Assembly: GCF_019970065.1 (NCBI RefSeq)
Contig: NZ_JAHXYH010000004.1
Location: forward strand, 124,001-188,000
DNA length: 64,000 nt
Source: Chryseobacterium sp. OSA05B
Lineage (GTDB): Bacteria > Bacteroidota > Bacteroidia > Flavobacteriales > Weeksellaceae
Direction: 5' to 3'
The position numbers were made by a program, and so were the translations under genes. The notes under the pieces are model-generated. The model saw only the letters and a list, made by a program, of their open reading frames with translations, had not been told where the DNA came from and made no database searches. Positions 42,644 through 51,354 of the stretch are shown piece after piece (the first letter of the stretch is position 1; the number at the start of each line of letters is the position of its first letter).

Positions 42644-43147
42644 TTACTTAATTTCTACACATCCCACTCTTCCGCCTGCATTTCCTGTAGGTTGAGTATG
42701 AAAATCATCGGCTGCAGCATGTACGATAAGCCCTTTCCCGATGATGTTTTTAGTTTCATCTGTACATCCCAGACACCATTTACTTGTCTTGAAAGTAAGG
42801 ACGGCTTTCCCGGTTTGGTCAGCCGTTAAGTTTCCGATATCTCCCATGTGGAAATGTTCGGCACCCCATTTTCCGTGATCATCTTTAGCCGGATTCCAGT
42901 GTCCGCCTGTAGAAGTTCCATCGGCTGCAGAACAGTCGCCTTTTTCGTGGATATGTACTGCATGGATACCAGGAGTAAGATTCGTTACTTCAAGCTTCAT
43001 AACAACCTCGTCTCCTTTCTGGGTGAATTTTGCCGTTCCGCCAGTCTCTGTTCCGCTCTTAGCGTTAACTGCGTACGTTTTTGTCGTACAGCATGAAGCC
43101 GCTAAAAATGCACACCCCGCAAGTAATGCTATTGTTTGTACTTTCAT
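42644..43147 (-). CDS. Cu/Zn superoxide dismutase family lipoprotein
   Basis: About 167 aa from the ATG at 43145-43147, where the lipoprotein signal begins (KVQTIALLAGCAFLAASC, lipid Cys near 19); an ATG at 43192 would add 15 residues. Cu/Zn SOD ligands are present: HAVHIHEKGDC, GGHWNP, HFHMGDIGN, VHAAADDFH and the end TGNAGGRVGCVEI. Detoxifies superoxide in the periplasm or at the outer membrane. Convergent with prc; monocistronic. Confidence 0.92.
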   Translation of the reverse strand: MKVQTIALLAGCAFLAASCCTTKTYAVNAKSGTETGGTAKFTQKGDEVVMKLEVTNLTPGIHAVHIHEKGDCSAADGTSTGGHWNPAKDDHGKWGAEHFHMGDIGNLTADQTGKAVLTFKTSKWCLGCTDETKNIIGKGLIVHAAADDFHTQPTGNAGGRVGCVEIK

Positions 43148-43297
43148 TTTTAAATGATTTAAAGTGATTATACCGTTAAATTTATAAAACATTTTCCGAA
43201 AGACTTTATGATTTCAATCCTTTTTTCGAAAACAGCAATATCTGACAAGTGAAATACAGCGTATCTTGATACCTTTACCGATCCACATTTATTAACC

Positions 43298-44200
43298 ATG
43301 GAAGAACATAAAAAAAGAATCATAAAAGCCATCAGATACATTGATAACCACCTCGATGCTGATCTTTCTCTGGAAAAAATTGCAGACGTAGCCATGTACT
43401 CTTCCTTTCATTTTCACAGGATATTTAAGCTTATTACACACGAAACCCTCCAGAACTATATTACCAGAAAGAAAATAGAAAAAAGCGCCTTTTACCTGGC
43501 TGCAAAGAAAAATTTGGAAATGAAAGAGATCTTTCTTGATCTTGGATTTTCCAATCACTCCGTTTTCAGTAAGACTTTTAAAAAGCATTACGGGATATCG
43601 CCATCAGTTTTCAGAAATTCTGCTCCGGAAACCTTTCACAGGATTTTACAAATAGAGAGCAAGAACGGACAAGTAGATACGGTTTTCAGCCAATACATTT
43701 GCCATGTAGAAAACCTGTTAAACTGGACAAAAATGAATTTAAAAATTGAAGTAAAAGAGTTGCCCGAAATGAATGTGGCTTCAGTAATGAGCTTAGGAAT
43801 TGCTAATGTGGAACCTTCTTTTAATATTCTCATAGAATGGGCAAAAAAGAAGCATTTGTTCCCCCGTGACAATGTCAAGATGATCTCCATTTATAATGAC
43901 AGTTGTAAAGTGACTCCATTGGATAAGGTCAGAATCCATGCATGTATGCTTCTTGATGAAAAGCTGGAGGAACAGAGCGGAGTGGTTTTTTCAGAAACCA
44001 TTGAGGCTGGCAAATTTATTTTAGGAAGCGGCGAATTTACGCTTGACGATTTTGAAAAGTGCTGGGTATCCCTGTTTTTATGGATGAATGAGCATCATTA
44101 TGCCATGAGAAAAGCGTTCCCTTTTGAGATCTATCATTCGAATTTTAAAGAACATCCTGAGGGTAAAATGATTGTGGATTTCTGTATCCCGATTCATTAA
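43298..44200 (+). CDS. AraC family regulator with GyrI-like effector domain
   Basis: 300 aa. Unusually for AraC proteins the DNA-binding part is N-terminal (about residues 5-105): two helix-turn-helix units, LSLEKIADVAMYSSFHFHRIFK and KEIFLDLGFSNHSVFSKTFKKHYG. The C-terminal half (about 145-300) matches the GyrI/Rob-like small-molecule-binding fold (LKIEVKELPEMNVASVMSLG). Probably an activator responding to a small ligand. It precedes a TonB receptor gene on the same strand with an inverted repeat between them, so that gene is a likely target. Confidence 0.88.
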   Translation: MEEHKKRIIKAIRYIDNHLDADLSLEKIADVAMYSSFHFHRIFKLITHETLQNYITRKKIEKSAFYLAAKKNLEMKEIFLDLGFSNHSVFSKTFKKHYGISPSVFRNSAPETFHRILQIESKNGQVDTVFSQYICHVENLLNWTKMNLKIEVKELPEMNVASVMSLGIANVEPSFNILIEWAKKKHLFPRDNVKMISIYNDSCKVTPLDKVRIHACMLLDEKLEEQSGVVFSETIEAGKFILGSGEFTLDDFEKCWVSLFLWMNEHHYAMRKAFPFEIYHSNFKEHPEGKMIVDFCIPIH

Positions 44201-44221
44201 TTTCCCATTCAGCAGCTAAAG

Positions 44222-44259
44222 TATGCCTTTCAGTAAAATTTATTTTATAGAAAGGCATA
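44222..44259. promoter_or_regulatory. Inverted repeat upstream of the TonB receptor gene
   Basis: TATGCCTTTC / GAAAGGCATA 10-bp perfect arms with an 18-nt spacer, just upstream of the TATTTTTG element at 44268. No U-run follows, so an operator (possibly for the AraC-type protein) fits better than a terminator, but either is possible. Confidence 0.45.
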
Positions 44260-44267
44260 TTCCGTAC

Positions 44268-44275
44268 TATTTTTG
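44268..44275 (+). promoter_or_regulatory. -7 promoter element of the TonB receptor gene
   Basis: TATTTTTG matches TANNTTTG and ends 8 nt before the ATG at 44284, implying a very short leader. Confidence 0.35.
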
Positions 44276-44283
44276 ATTCGAAA

Positions 44284-46536
44284 ATGAAAACCATGAAAAC
44301 ACAAGGAAAAAAACTTTTACTGCTGATCGCTTTTCTGTCCTTTATCGCAGGATATGCACAGATCAGGATCTCAGGAAAAGTCACTTTTAAAAATAAAGGA
44401 GTCAATGAAATCAATGTCACTTTAAAAGACACCTATGATGGTGCAACTACTGATGCTCAGGGGAATTTCTCTTTTGAAACATCAGAAAAAGGAAATCAGA
44501 CCCTGACCTTTACCCATCCGAAGTATCAGAATATAGAAAAAGCAATTGTTATTGATAATCAGGATATTTCTGTCAATGCTGAGCTTAAGGAAGAGATCAG
44601 CGAGATCGATGCCGTAGTAGTTTCTGCCGGTTCCATTGAAGCCAGTGATAAAAAGAGAGCAACAGCACTTTTGACACCTATTGACATTTACACCACAGCT
44701 GGTGCAGACGGACAGATTTCTTCGGCTTTAAATTACCTTCCAGGTGTTCAGAAAGTGGGTGAATCAGAAGGCCTTTTCATAAGAGGAGGTACGGGAACAG
44801 AATCCAAGATCTTTATGGATGGAAGTTTGATCAACAATTATTTCTCAAACTCAGTTCCGGGGATTGCAGGAAGAGACCGCTTCAATACGTCTCTGTTTAA
44901 AGGAAATATCTTTTCAAGCGGTGGTTATTCTGCATTATACGGACAGGCTCTTTCCGGTGCGCTGATGCTGGAAAGTGTGGATCTTCCGGACCAGAGCTCT
45001 TATGATTTTGGAATTTCACCTATATTTTTGAGTGCAGGATTTCAGAAGCTGGGAGAAGGTAAAACCCATTCTTTTGGAGCTACTTTAGGCTACTCACTCC
45101 TGAGTCTTATGCAGAACGTTTTTAATTTTAATACCGATTTTATTGATGCTCCGCAGGGGTTAAACGGTGATTTTAATTTCAGAATCAAAACAAAATCAGG
45201 TGGCTTTCTGAAGTATTACGGAATGTATGACTCTAATAAAATGGGAGTGAAAACAGAGAGTTTAGAACCGGGATATGATTTTGCCCTCGTACGATTGAAG
45301 GGAAATAATACTTATCACAATCTTTCTTTTAAGCAAAAATTCGGAAAATATCTTCTGAATGCTGCCACTTCATATTCCTACAACAGATCTGATCTTAATT
45401 TTTCTACGGAAACCAATAATTTGGAATCAGATCCATCAAAGCTTTTAACGAATGGAAATTACATCAATTTTAAAGCGGTTGTCGAAAGAAAAATAAATAA
45501 AATCAGTGCCGTAAGAGCCGGTTTTGAATTAAATAATACAGATGAAAAACTCAATTTTGGGGAAGTACAGAAACATTATACCGATCTGATCTCTGCCGTT
45601 TTCGCGGAAACGGATCTTGGGTTCAGTAATGCATTATCCGCCAAAATAGGAGTAAGGGCTGAAAATTCTTCTTTCTTAGGAAAAACCAATTTTGCCCCCC
45701 GTTTTGCACTGGCTTACCGTCTGGCACAAGACTGGACGACTTCTTTTGCTTATGGATTGTTTTATCAGAATCCTGAAAGCAAATACATCAATGGACCGGC
45801 AGATCTGGATTTTCAGAAATCACAACATTATATTTTCCAGGTTCAGAGAGCGTCAGAGGGAAGAAGCCTGCGTTTTGAAGCTTTTTATAAGAAGTATGAT
45901 CAATTGATCAAAACATTTAATATAACACCGGGCAGCGAACAGAATCAACAGGTACAGACCGCTTTGAACAATAATGGAGATGGATACGCTAAGGGACTGG
46001 AGCTTTTCTGGAGAGATAAAAAGACTTTCAAGAACATTGATTACTGGCTGAGCTACTCTTTCCTTGATTCTCAAAGAGATTTCATCAATTATCCGATGAG
46101 TTTAAAGCCGAATTTCGCTTCCGCACACACACTTTCTGCTGTGGCCAAAAGATTTATCCCGGAGTGGAAACTGGGTGTGAACTTATCTTATACTTATGCT
46201 AAAGGTCGCCCTTATTATGATATTGCAACGAAAACCGAGAACAGTAATGTGATCAATTACATCAGAAATGAAGGGAAACTGAAAGATTACAATGCTTTGA
46301 ATATCAGCTTCAATTATCTTCCGAATTTGGGGAAGAAAGATGCCAAAGCATTTACGGTATTGGTATTGAGCGTTTCCAATGTGTTAGGATCTAAAAATGT
46401 CTATGGTTATAATTTCTCCCTTGACGGATCCAGAAGCTCATCGGTAGTTCCACCGGTCAATACCTTTGTATTTATAGGAGCTTTCATCAGTTTTGGAGTA
46501 GACAGAACGCAGGATGCCATCAATAATAATTTATAA
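44284..46536 (+). CDS. TonB-dependent outer membrane receptor
   Basis: 750 aa. Signal peptide (LLLLIAFLSFIAGYAQ), carboxypeptidase-like regulatory beta-sandwich (about 25-105, ISGKVTFKNKGVNEINVTLKD), plug domain (about 110-230, YLPGVQKVGESEGLFIRGGTG, FSSGGYSALYGQALSGAL) and a 22-strand-type barrel to the end. Imports a large or scarce nutrient with TonB energy; substrate not readable. No SusD-like gene is adjacent, so it is not a typical polysaccharide locus. Probably regulated by the upstream AraC protein. Confidence 0.92.
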   Translation: MKTMKTQGKKLLLLIAFLSFIAGYAQIRISGKVTFKNKGVNEINVTLKDTYDGATTDAQGNFSFETSEKGNQTLTFTHPKYQNIEKAIVIDNQDISVNAELKEEISEIDAVVVSAGSIEASDKKRATALLTPIDIYTTAGADGQISSALNYLPGVQKVGESEGLFIRGGTGTESKIFMDGSLINNYFSNSVPGIAGRDRFNTSLFKGNIFSSGGYSALYGQALSGALMLESVDLPDQSSYDFGISPIFLSAGFQKLGEGKTHSFGATLGYSLLSLMQNVFNFNTDFIDAPQGLNGDFNFRIKTKSGGFLKYYGMYDSNKMGVKTESLEPGYDFALVRLKGNNTYHNLSFKQKFGKYLLNAATSYSYNRSDLNFSTETNNLESDPSKLLTNGNYINFKAVVERKINKISAVRAGFELNNTDEKLNFGEVQKHYTDLISAVFAETDLGFSNALSAKIGVRAENSSFLGKTNFAPRFALAYRLAQDWTTSFAYGLFYQNPESKYINGPADLDFQKSQHYIFQVQRASEGRSLRFEAFYKKYDQLIKTFNITPGSEQNQQVQTALNNNGDGYAKGLELFWRDKKTFKNIDYWLSYSFLDSQRDFINYPMSLKPNFASAHTLSAVAKRFIPEWKLGVNLSYTYAKGRPYYDIATKTENSNVINYIRNEGKLKDYNALNISFNYLPNLGKKDAKAFTVLVLSVSNVLGSKNVYGYNFSLDGSRSSSVVPPVNTFVFIGAFISFGVDRTQDAINNNL

Positions 46537-46617
46537 AAATAACTGCGACAGATATCACAATCGTTGCAAAATACATAACTTCGAAAAGACAATTAATTCA
46601 CTTAAAAAATTGATATA

Positions 46618-47268
46618 ATGAAAAAATACCTATTAAGTTTTGCTTTAGCTTTTATGAGTTCAACAGCTTTTGCACAGGCAGATTACGAAAAAATAATGAC
46701 TGAAAAGATCGCGAAAACAGAGACCTGTAAAACGCCGGAAGAGTTTCAGACATTGGCCAATGATTTCCAGAGAATCGGAAGCAAGGAAAGTTCAAAGTGG
46801 CTTCCTCCTTACTACGCAGCATTTTCCCAGATTCAGAAGGGAAGGTTGATGATGAGAAACGGAAATATGCAGGGTCTGGATGAAACAGCTGCAGAAGCAG
46901 ACAAATATCTGGCAAGCGCTCAAAACCTTGCAGGAGCAGATAATGCAGAGATTCATTTGCTGAGAAAAATGGCCGCATCTTTAAGAATGATGGTTAATCC
47001 CGCGCAGCGTTACATGACAGACGGAGCGAAAGCCACTGAAGAGATGGGAATTGCTGAGAAGCTAGATCCTTCAAACCCGAGAGTAGCGCTTATCAAAGCA
47101 GAAGATGTGTATTTTACCCCTGAACAATATGGGGGAAGCAAAACCAAAGGTCTGGAAATGTTCAAAGAAGCACTGACGAAATTTAATGCCTATAAGCCAA
47201 AAACAAGCTTAGACCCGAATTGGGGCAAAACAGAAGCGGAATATTTTCTGAGTATGCCGGCAAAATAA
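46618..47268 (+). CDS. Secreted helical protein of unknown function, TonB receptor partner
   Basis: 216 aa with a signal peptide (KYLLSFALAFMSSTAFAQ). The mature protein is all helical with TPR-like spacing (WLPPYYAAFSQIQKGRLMM, AEKLDPSNPRVALIKAEDVYF). Conserved-looking GGSKTKGLEMFKEAL near residue 180. No enzyme motif. Lies 81 bp after the receptor gene and before a terminator, so probably periplasmic and functionally tied to the receptor; this is inference from position. Confidence 0.75.
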   Translation: MKKYLLSFALAFMSSTAFAQADYEKIMTEKIAKTETCKTPEEFQTLANDFQRIGSKESSKWLPPYYAAFSQIQKGRLMMRNGNMQGLDETAAEADKYLASAQNLAGADNAEIHLLRKMAASLRMMVNPAQRYMTDGAKATEEMGIAEKLDPSNPRVALIKAEDVYFTPEQYGGSKTKGLEMFKEALTKFNAYKPKTSLDPNWGKTEAEYFLSMPAK

Positions 47269-47279
47269 CAATGAAACCT

Positions 47280-47307
47280 AAGCCTTCTTGACACGGAAGG
47301 CTTTTTT
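47280..47307 (+). terminator. Terminator after the receptor partner gene
   Basis: AAGCCTTC / GAAGGCTT stem with a 7-nt loop followed by TTTTT, 12 nt after the stop. Confidence 0.75.
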
Positions 47308-47398
47308 AATTCCATTCGGAAGGGAAAATCTGCCCTTCGGTAAATAATAATTTTTGATACCTTTATTAAAGACTAATTTTGAACCAGGAAAACCGCTC

Positions 47399-48730
47399 AT
47401 GAAACGTAAAGGATTTATCATATTATTTTGGGTATCGCTGGGAACAGCATTATTTTTCTTCTTGTTTTTTACCAAAGAGAAAAGTCTTCACAATTTTTTT
47501 ATTACCCTGTTGATTTCTACCATGTATTCCTTTATTCTTGGATTTGGAAATGCTTTTATCAATGATTTTCTCAATAAGAGATTTCCGTGGTCTGAAACCA
47601 CCGGGATAAGAACCGCATTAAGTGTGGTCTCCATCATCATAGGGAATTTTATTCTGGTCTATTTCTGTAATTATATCAACTATGTACAGATCCAGAAAGT
47701 AGCCACCACAGAAGTTTTTTTCTCTAAAGAATATGCAACGACCAACTGGTTCATGATCAATATCGCGCTTCTGATCTCAGCGTTTCTCCATGCCAAAAGT
47801 TTCATGGAAGAAATGAAGAAGACCTCCAGAAAAGAAGTGGTGGAACAGAAGCTGATTGCCAAGTCTGCGAACGCACAGTTTGAAAGTCTGAAAAACCAGC
47901 TGGATCCGCATTTTCTCTTTAATTCTTTAAATGTATTAAGCTCCCTGATCGATGAGAATCCCAATCAGGCGCAGAAGTTTACGGCTTCAATGTCAAAGAT
48001 TTACCGGTATGTACTTGAACAGAAAGATAAAGAACTCGTGACGGTGGAAGACGAGATTGAATTCGCAAAAACCTATTGTGAGCTTTTAAAAACAAGATTT
48101 GAGGATAGTGTAGATTTTGTTTTCGATGTAAAAAAAGAAGAATACAGAAGATATGTAGTGCCACTTTCCCTTCAACTTTTGCTGGAAAACTGTATCAAAC
48201 ATAATTTTGCGACCTCTTCGAAACCTCTGGTCATTAAAATATTCTCTGAAAATGATACGCTCTGTATTGAAAACAATCTGCAGGCAAGAGAACAGATGAA
48301 GGAAAGCGCCGGAATAGGATTGGCCAATATTGTTCAGCGTTATGCGCTGCTTACGAAGAAGAATGTTTTCATAGAAAAATCCGGGGATTATTTTAAAGTA
48401 AAAGTTCCGATACTTTCCAGTAAGCCCAACACAGTCAGTGTAAAAAACGAAGATGAAAACGGCTCTTACGAAAAGGCCAAGAAGAGGGTAAAGGAATTAA
48501 AAGGTTTTTACGGCAATTTGATTTCCTACTGTACCATCATCCCTTTTCTGATTATTATCAACCTGATTGTTTCTCCTAAAAACCTTTGGTTCTACTTTCC
48601 CATGTTAGGGTGGGGAGTTGGGGTCGTTTCTCACGCATTTCAGGTTTTTGGGGTAGGAGAATCCTGGAAAGAAAAGAAGATTCGGGAAATCATGAATAAA
48701 CAAAAAAATAGAAATAATGGAAACTTATGA
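47399..48730 (+). CDS. LytS-type sensor histidine kinase with C-terminal 2TM domain
   Basis: About 443 aa from the ATG at 47399 (KRKGFIILFWVSLG; an upstream TTG start is less likely). Four N-terminal membrane helices (to about residue 135), a His_kinase domain with the phosphorylated His in LDPHFLFNSLNVL (about residue 181) and a degenerate ATPase (GIGLANIVQRY). Unusually the C-terminus (about 350-435) is a 2TM domain: SYEKAKKRVKELKGFYGNL, two membrane helices, then WKEKKIREIM. The same domain occurs as separate proteins just downstream. Likely partner is the LytTR regulator at 50611. Confidence 0.9.
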   Translation: MKRKGFIILFWVSLGTALFFFLFFTKEKSLHNFFITLLISTMYSFILGFGNAFINDFLNKRFPWSETTGIRTALSVVSIIIGNFILVYFCNYINYVQIQKVATTEVFFSKEYATTNWFMINIALLISAFLHAKSFMEEMKKTSRKEVVEQKLIAKSANAQFESLKNQLDPHFLFNSLNVLSSLIDENPNQAQKFTASMSKIYRYVLEQKDKELVTVEDEIEFAKTYCELLKTRFEDSVDFVFDVKKEEYRRYVVPLSLQLLLENCIKHNFATSSKPLVIKIFSENDTLCIENNLQAREQMKESAGIGLANIVQRYALLTKKNVFIEKSGDYFKVKVPILSSKPNTVSVKNEDENGSYEKAKKRVKELKGFYGNLISYCTIIPFLIIINLIVSPKNLWFYFPMLGWGVGVVSHAFQVFGVGESWKEKKIREIMNKQKNRNNGNL

Positions 48731-49019
48731 CGAAGACAACATCCGCTACGAGCAGGCCAGAAGGCAGGTGGAGCGGTTAAGAGGATTTTACGGGCACTTA
48801 TTCGCCTATATCGCAGTGAATGCCATGATTGTGGTATATAACATTAGGCATTTAGAGCCTGGAGAGAGCTATTTTCAGTTCAAAAACTTCTTTACAGCGA
48901 CCTTCTGGGGAATAGGCTTGGTAGCTCATGCGATAGCGGTTTATCTGCCTAATATTGGCTTTATAAGAGACTGGGAGGAAAAGCAGATCAGGAAACTGAT
49001 GAAAAAAAAGAAAAAGTAA
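48717..49019 (+). CDS. Stand-alone 2TM domain protein 1
   Basis: 100 aa. The 2TM domain pattern: charged amphipathic start (IRYEQARRQVERLRGFYGHL), two membrane helices, and a charged WEEKQIRKLMKKKKK end. It overlaps the kinase gene by 14 bp, so translation is coupled to the kinase. Matches the kinase C-terminal domain in layout; plausibly interacts with it in the inner membrane. Biochemical function of 2TM domains is unknown. Confidence 0.88.
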   Translation: METYDEDNIRYEQARRQVERLRGFYGHLFAYIAVNAMIVVYNIRHLEPGESYFQFKNFFTATFWGIGLVAHAIAVYLPNIGFIRDWEEKQIRKLMKKKKK

Positions 49020-49078
49020 ATCATTACGGAATGATGACGTTTAAAATTAGACTGACTTTTTAACCTAATAATACAGAT

Positions 49079-49648
49079 ATGCATCTTCTACAAGTCTTAT
49101 TTTCCATTTCAATGGTAGCCTGGTTCATCACGGAGTTCCTCTACAAAAATATGCTGAAATCCGGCAAAGAGGATAAGAAAGACAAAGATAAATCTACTCT
49201 GAACATCCTGTGGATGGCCATTCCTTTTTCCATAGCAACTTCAGTAGCAGCTTCGTATATGACAAGATTCCCAATCTCTGAAGGAGTCTGGATTCTGTAT
49301 GTGGGTGAAGCTTGCATCCTGACCGGAATTATATTCAGGTTTATCATCATCAGATCCTTAGGAAAATACTTTACGGTAGATGTAACGATAAAACAAGATC
49401 ATCAGATCAAAAAAGAAGGATTCTATAAATACCTGAGACATCCTTCGTATGCATTTTCCCTATTAACTTCCTTTGGATTAGGCTTGTATCTCAATAATTG
49501 GTTTTCGCTCATTCTGGCCTTTCTTCCACCATTTATCGCTTTCACTTACCGGATCAAAATTGAAGAACAGGCTCTGGTAGAACAATTCGGGGAAGAATAT
49601 GTAGAGTACAGAAAAAAGACAAAAAAACTCATTCCCTTTATTTATTGA
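49079..49648 (+). CDS. Isoprenylcysteine carboxyl methyltransferase-like membrane protein
   Basis: 189-aa integral membrane methyltransferase of the ICMT/PEMT fold. About four to five helices; the SAM-binding C-terminal signature is clear: GFYKYLRHPSYAFSLLTSFG and the conserved end RIKIEEQALVEQFGEEYVEY. Bacterial homologs methylate lipids or unknown small molecules; there is no prenyl-protein substrate evident. It is embedded in the 2TM kinase cassette, 59 bp after the first 2TM gene. Confidence 0.85.
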   Translation: MHLLQVLFSISMVAWFITEFLYKNMLKSGKEDKKDKDKSTLNILWMAIPFSIATSVAASYMTRFPISEGVWILYVGEACILTGIIFRFIIIRSLGKYFTVDVTIKQDHQIKKEGFYKYLRHPSYAFSLLTSFGLGLYLNNWFSLILAFLPPFIAFTYRIKIEEQALVEQFGEEYVEYRKKTKKLIPFIY

Positions 49649-49959
49649 TATTTGCTCGAAATAGGGATCTGCTCAATTGTAAGATCAGCGAGAGATCAAT
49701 GAGCTTTAGAAACACAAAACTCGATTTATATTTATCTGATAATTTGCTGGAAATCTTTTATTTTCTAGTGCCTTACTCAATTCAGGAAAAATCTTGCGAC
49801 TTTGAGTTTATCCAACCCCAAAAACAACTAGCCAATCCATCTTTTTACGATTCAGAAAGCATAATCTACCACTCAGTCATATAAAGTTGATCGAAGCCCC
49901 ATTTCTGACCTACCTTTGATTCAACAAAAAAATAAACTCACCTTTTAACAATAAAAATT
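49649..49959. other. Gene-free stretch inside the 2TM cassette
   Basis: 311 bp. A 79-codon open frame in it lacks typical codon use and any recognisable motif and is not called. The right end carries a promoter for the second 2TM gene. Confidence 0.5.
49887..49918 (+). promoter_or_regulatory. Promoter of the downstream 2TM/LytTR unit
   Basis: TACCTTTG (49911-49918) matches TANNTTTG, with a TTG at 49887-49889 spaced 21 nt upstream, the only -33/-7 pair in the window with close to standard spacing. Predicted leader of roughly 37 nt before the ATG at 49960. Confidence 0.5.
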
Positions 49960-50256
49960 ATGGAAACATTAGGATACACAAAAGAAACCCATGCTTACAA
50001 AAAAGCAGCAAAAAGAGTAAAAGAACTGAAAGGATTCTACGGAAACCTGACCTCATACTGTCTTGTTATTCCTTTCTTGTTAGCATTAAATCTGCTTACA
50101 TCTCCCGGTCATTTATGGTTCTATTGGCCAATGCTTGGATGGGGAATCGGAATTGTTGCGCATGCTGTCAATGTTTATGGCATAGGAAAAGAATGGGAAG
50201 AAAAAAAGATCAAGGAACTGATGGATCAGGATACAAGAAACATTAAAACATTATAA
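49960..50256 (+). CDS. Stand-alone 2TM domain protein 2
   Basis: 98 aa, closest of the three to the kinase C-terminus: AYKKAAKRVKELKGFYGNL then helices SYCLVIPFLLALNLLTS and WPMLGWGIGIVAHAVNVYG, ending WEEKKIKELM. Near-identical motif layout to kinase residues about 350-435 suggests gene duplication between kinase domain and separate protein. Has its own promoter and is followed by another 2TM gene after 24 bp. Confidence 0.9.
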   Translation: METLGYTKETHAYKKAAKRVKELKGFYGNLTSYCLVIPFLLALNLLTSPGHLWFYWPMLGWGIGIVAHAVNVYGIGKEWEEKKIKELMDQDTRNIKTL

Positions 50257-50280
50257 TTAACCATAAAAACTTTAACGACC

Positions 50281-50556
50281 ATGGATTACGATAGCGCATA
50301 CGAGAGAGTGACTCAACTGAGAAAATTTTACAAAAGCCTTCTTTGGTTTGGAATAGTTGCCGGAATTATCTTTTTTGATGATATTTTTGAAAAAGGGACA
50401 TTCGATTTTTCTTTATTCGACGGATCTGTTATTCTGGTGATCTGGGGGATTTTCTTAACGGTAAAAGCGGTAAAATTATTCCTTTTAGACGGAGAATGGG
50501 AAAGGGGTATTATAGAAAAAGAGATGAAGAAAAGCAAAAAGAATATAGATTTTTAA
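50281..50556 (+). CDS. Stand-alone 2TM domain protein 3, diverged
   Basis: 91 aa. Keeps the YDSAYERVTQLRKFYKSL opening and the WERGIIEKEMKKSK ending of 2TM proteins with two membrane helices in between, but the loop lost the usual W-F-P-M-LGWG motif and is more acidic (FDDIFEKGTFDFS). Between another 2TM gene and the LytTR response regulator gene on the same strand (54 bp gap). Confidence 0.85.
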   Translation: MDYDSAYERVTQLRKFYKSLLWFGIVAGIIFFDDIFEKGTFDFSLFDGSVILVIWGIFLTVKAVKLFLLDGEWERGIIEKEMKKSKKNIDF

Positions 50557-50610
50557 GCTGTTTATTTTTTATCTAATTTTATCCCGATTTAAACTAAAAA
50601 CTGAAACTCA

Positions 50611-51354
50611 ATGATCAAGACTGTCATTATCGAAGACGAAAAACCTGCTTCAAGGAAATTGGAAAGAATGCTGAGTAATTTTCCTGAAATAGAGGTGGTT
50701 GGCAAAATAGAATCAGTAGAAGAAGGAGTGGCGTGGTTTTCTGAAAACGAGCATCCGCAGCTGATCTTTTCGGACATCGTTCTTGGGGACGGACTGTCTT
50801 TTGATATTTTTGAAAAAGTGCCTACCAAAGGGTTTATCATTTATACGACAGCTTTTGATCAGTATACGTTGAAAGCATTTAAACTGAACAGCATCGATTA
50901 TCTTTTAAAACCTATTCTGGAAGAAGATCTTTCCGGAGCGGTGGAGAAGTTTAAATCATTCATTCCGGCCAATAATACGAGCGGTTCTGAAGATATCAAA
51001 CAGCTGATCCGAAAGGAAAAATCTACACTGTCCAGAGTTTTGGTGAAGATCGGATATAATCTGAAAATTGTTCAGACCCAGGAAATTAGCTGCTTTTTCA
51101 GTGAAAATAAGATTGTCTATCTTCAGACGGAAGAGCGAGTTTACCCGTCGGATTTTACCCTCGATGAACTGGAAGATATTCTGGAGGAAAAGAAATTTTT
51201 CCGGGTCAACAGACAGTTTATCATCAATTCGGAGTATATAAAAAACATCCATACATCTCCATACTACAAAGTGGATATGGAGTTTCAGCCACAGGAAGAA
51301 ATCACGGTAAGCCGTGACCGGGTGAAGGATTTTAAAGAATGGCTGGTAAACTAA
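50611..51354 (+). CDS. LytTR-type response regulator
   Basis: 247 aa. Receiver domain (1-115) with acidic pair EDE at 8-10, phosphoacceptor D55 in LIFSDIVLGDG, and conserved Lys in YLLKPI; LytTR DNA-binding domain about 140-247 (NRQFIINSEYIKNI, EEITVSRDRVKDFKEWL). Cognate partner of the LytS-type kinase 3 kb upstream, inferred from gene order and family pairing. Such regulators bind direct repeats, none of which could be identified here with confidence. Confidence 0.92.
   Translation: MIKTVIIEDEKPASRKLERMLSNFPEIEVVGKIESVEEGVAWFSENEHPQLIFSDIVLGDGLSFDIFEKVPTKGFIIYTTAFDQYTLKAFKLNSIDYLLKPILEEDLSGAVEKFKSFIPANNTSGSEDIKQLIRKEKSTLSRVLVKIGYNLKIVQTQEISCFFSENKIVYLQTEERVYPSDFTLDELEDILEEKKFFRVNRQFIINSEYIKNIHTSPYYKVDMEFQPQEEITVSRDRVKDFKEWLVN

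Noticed and set aside
49645..49884. 79-codon open frame after the ICMT-like gene
   Set aside because: No signal peptide, motif or plausible codon pattern; it overlaps the previous stop and looks like intergenic sequence.
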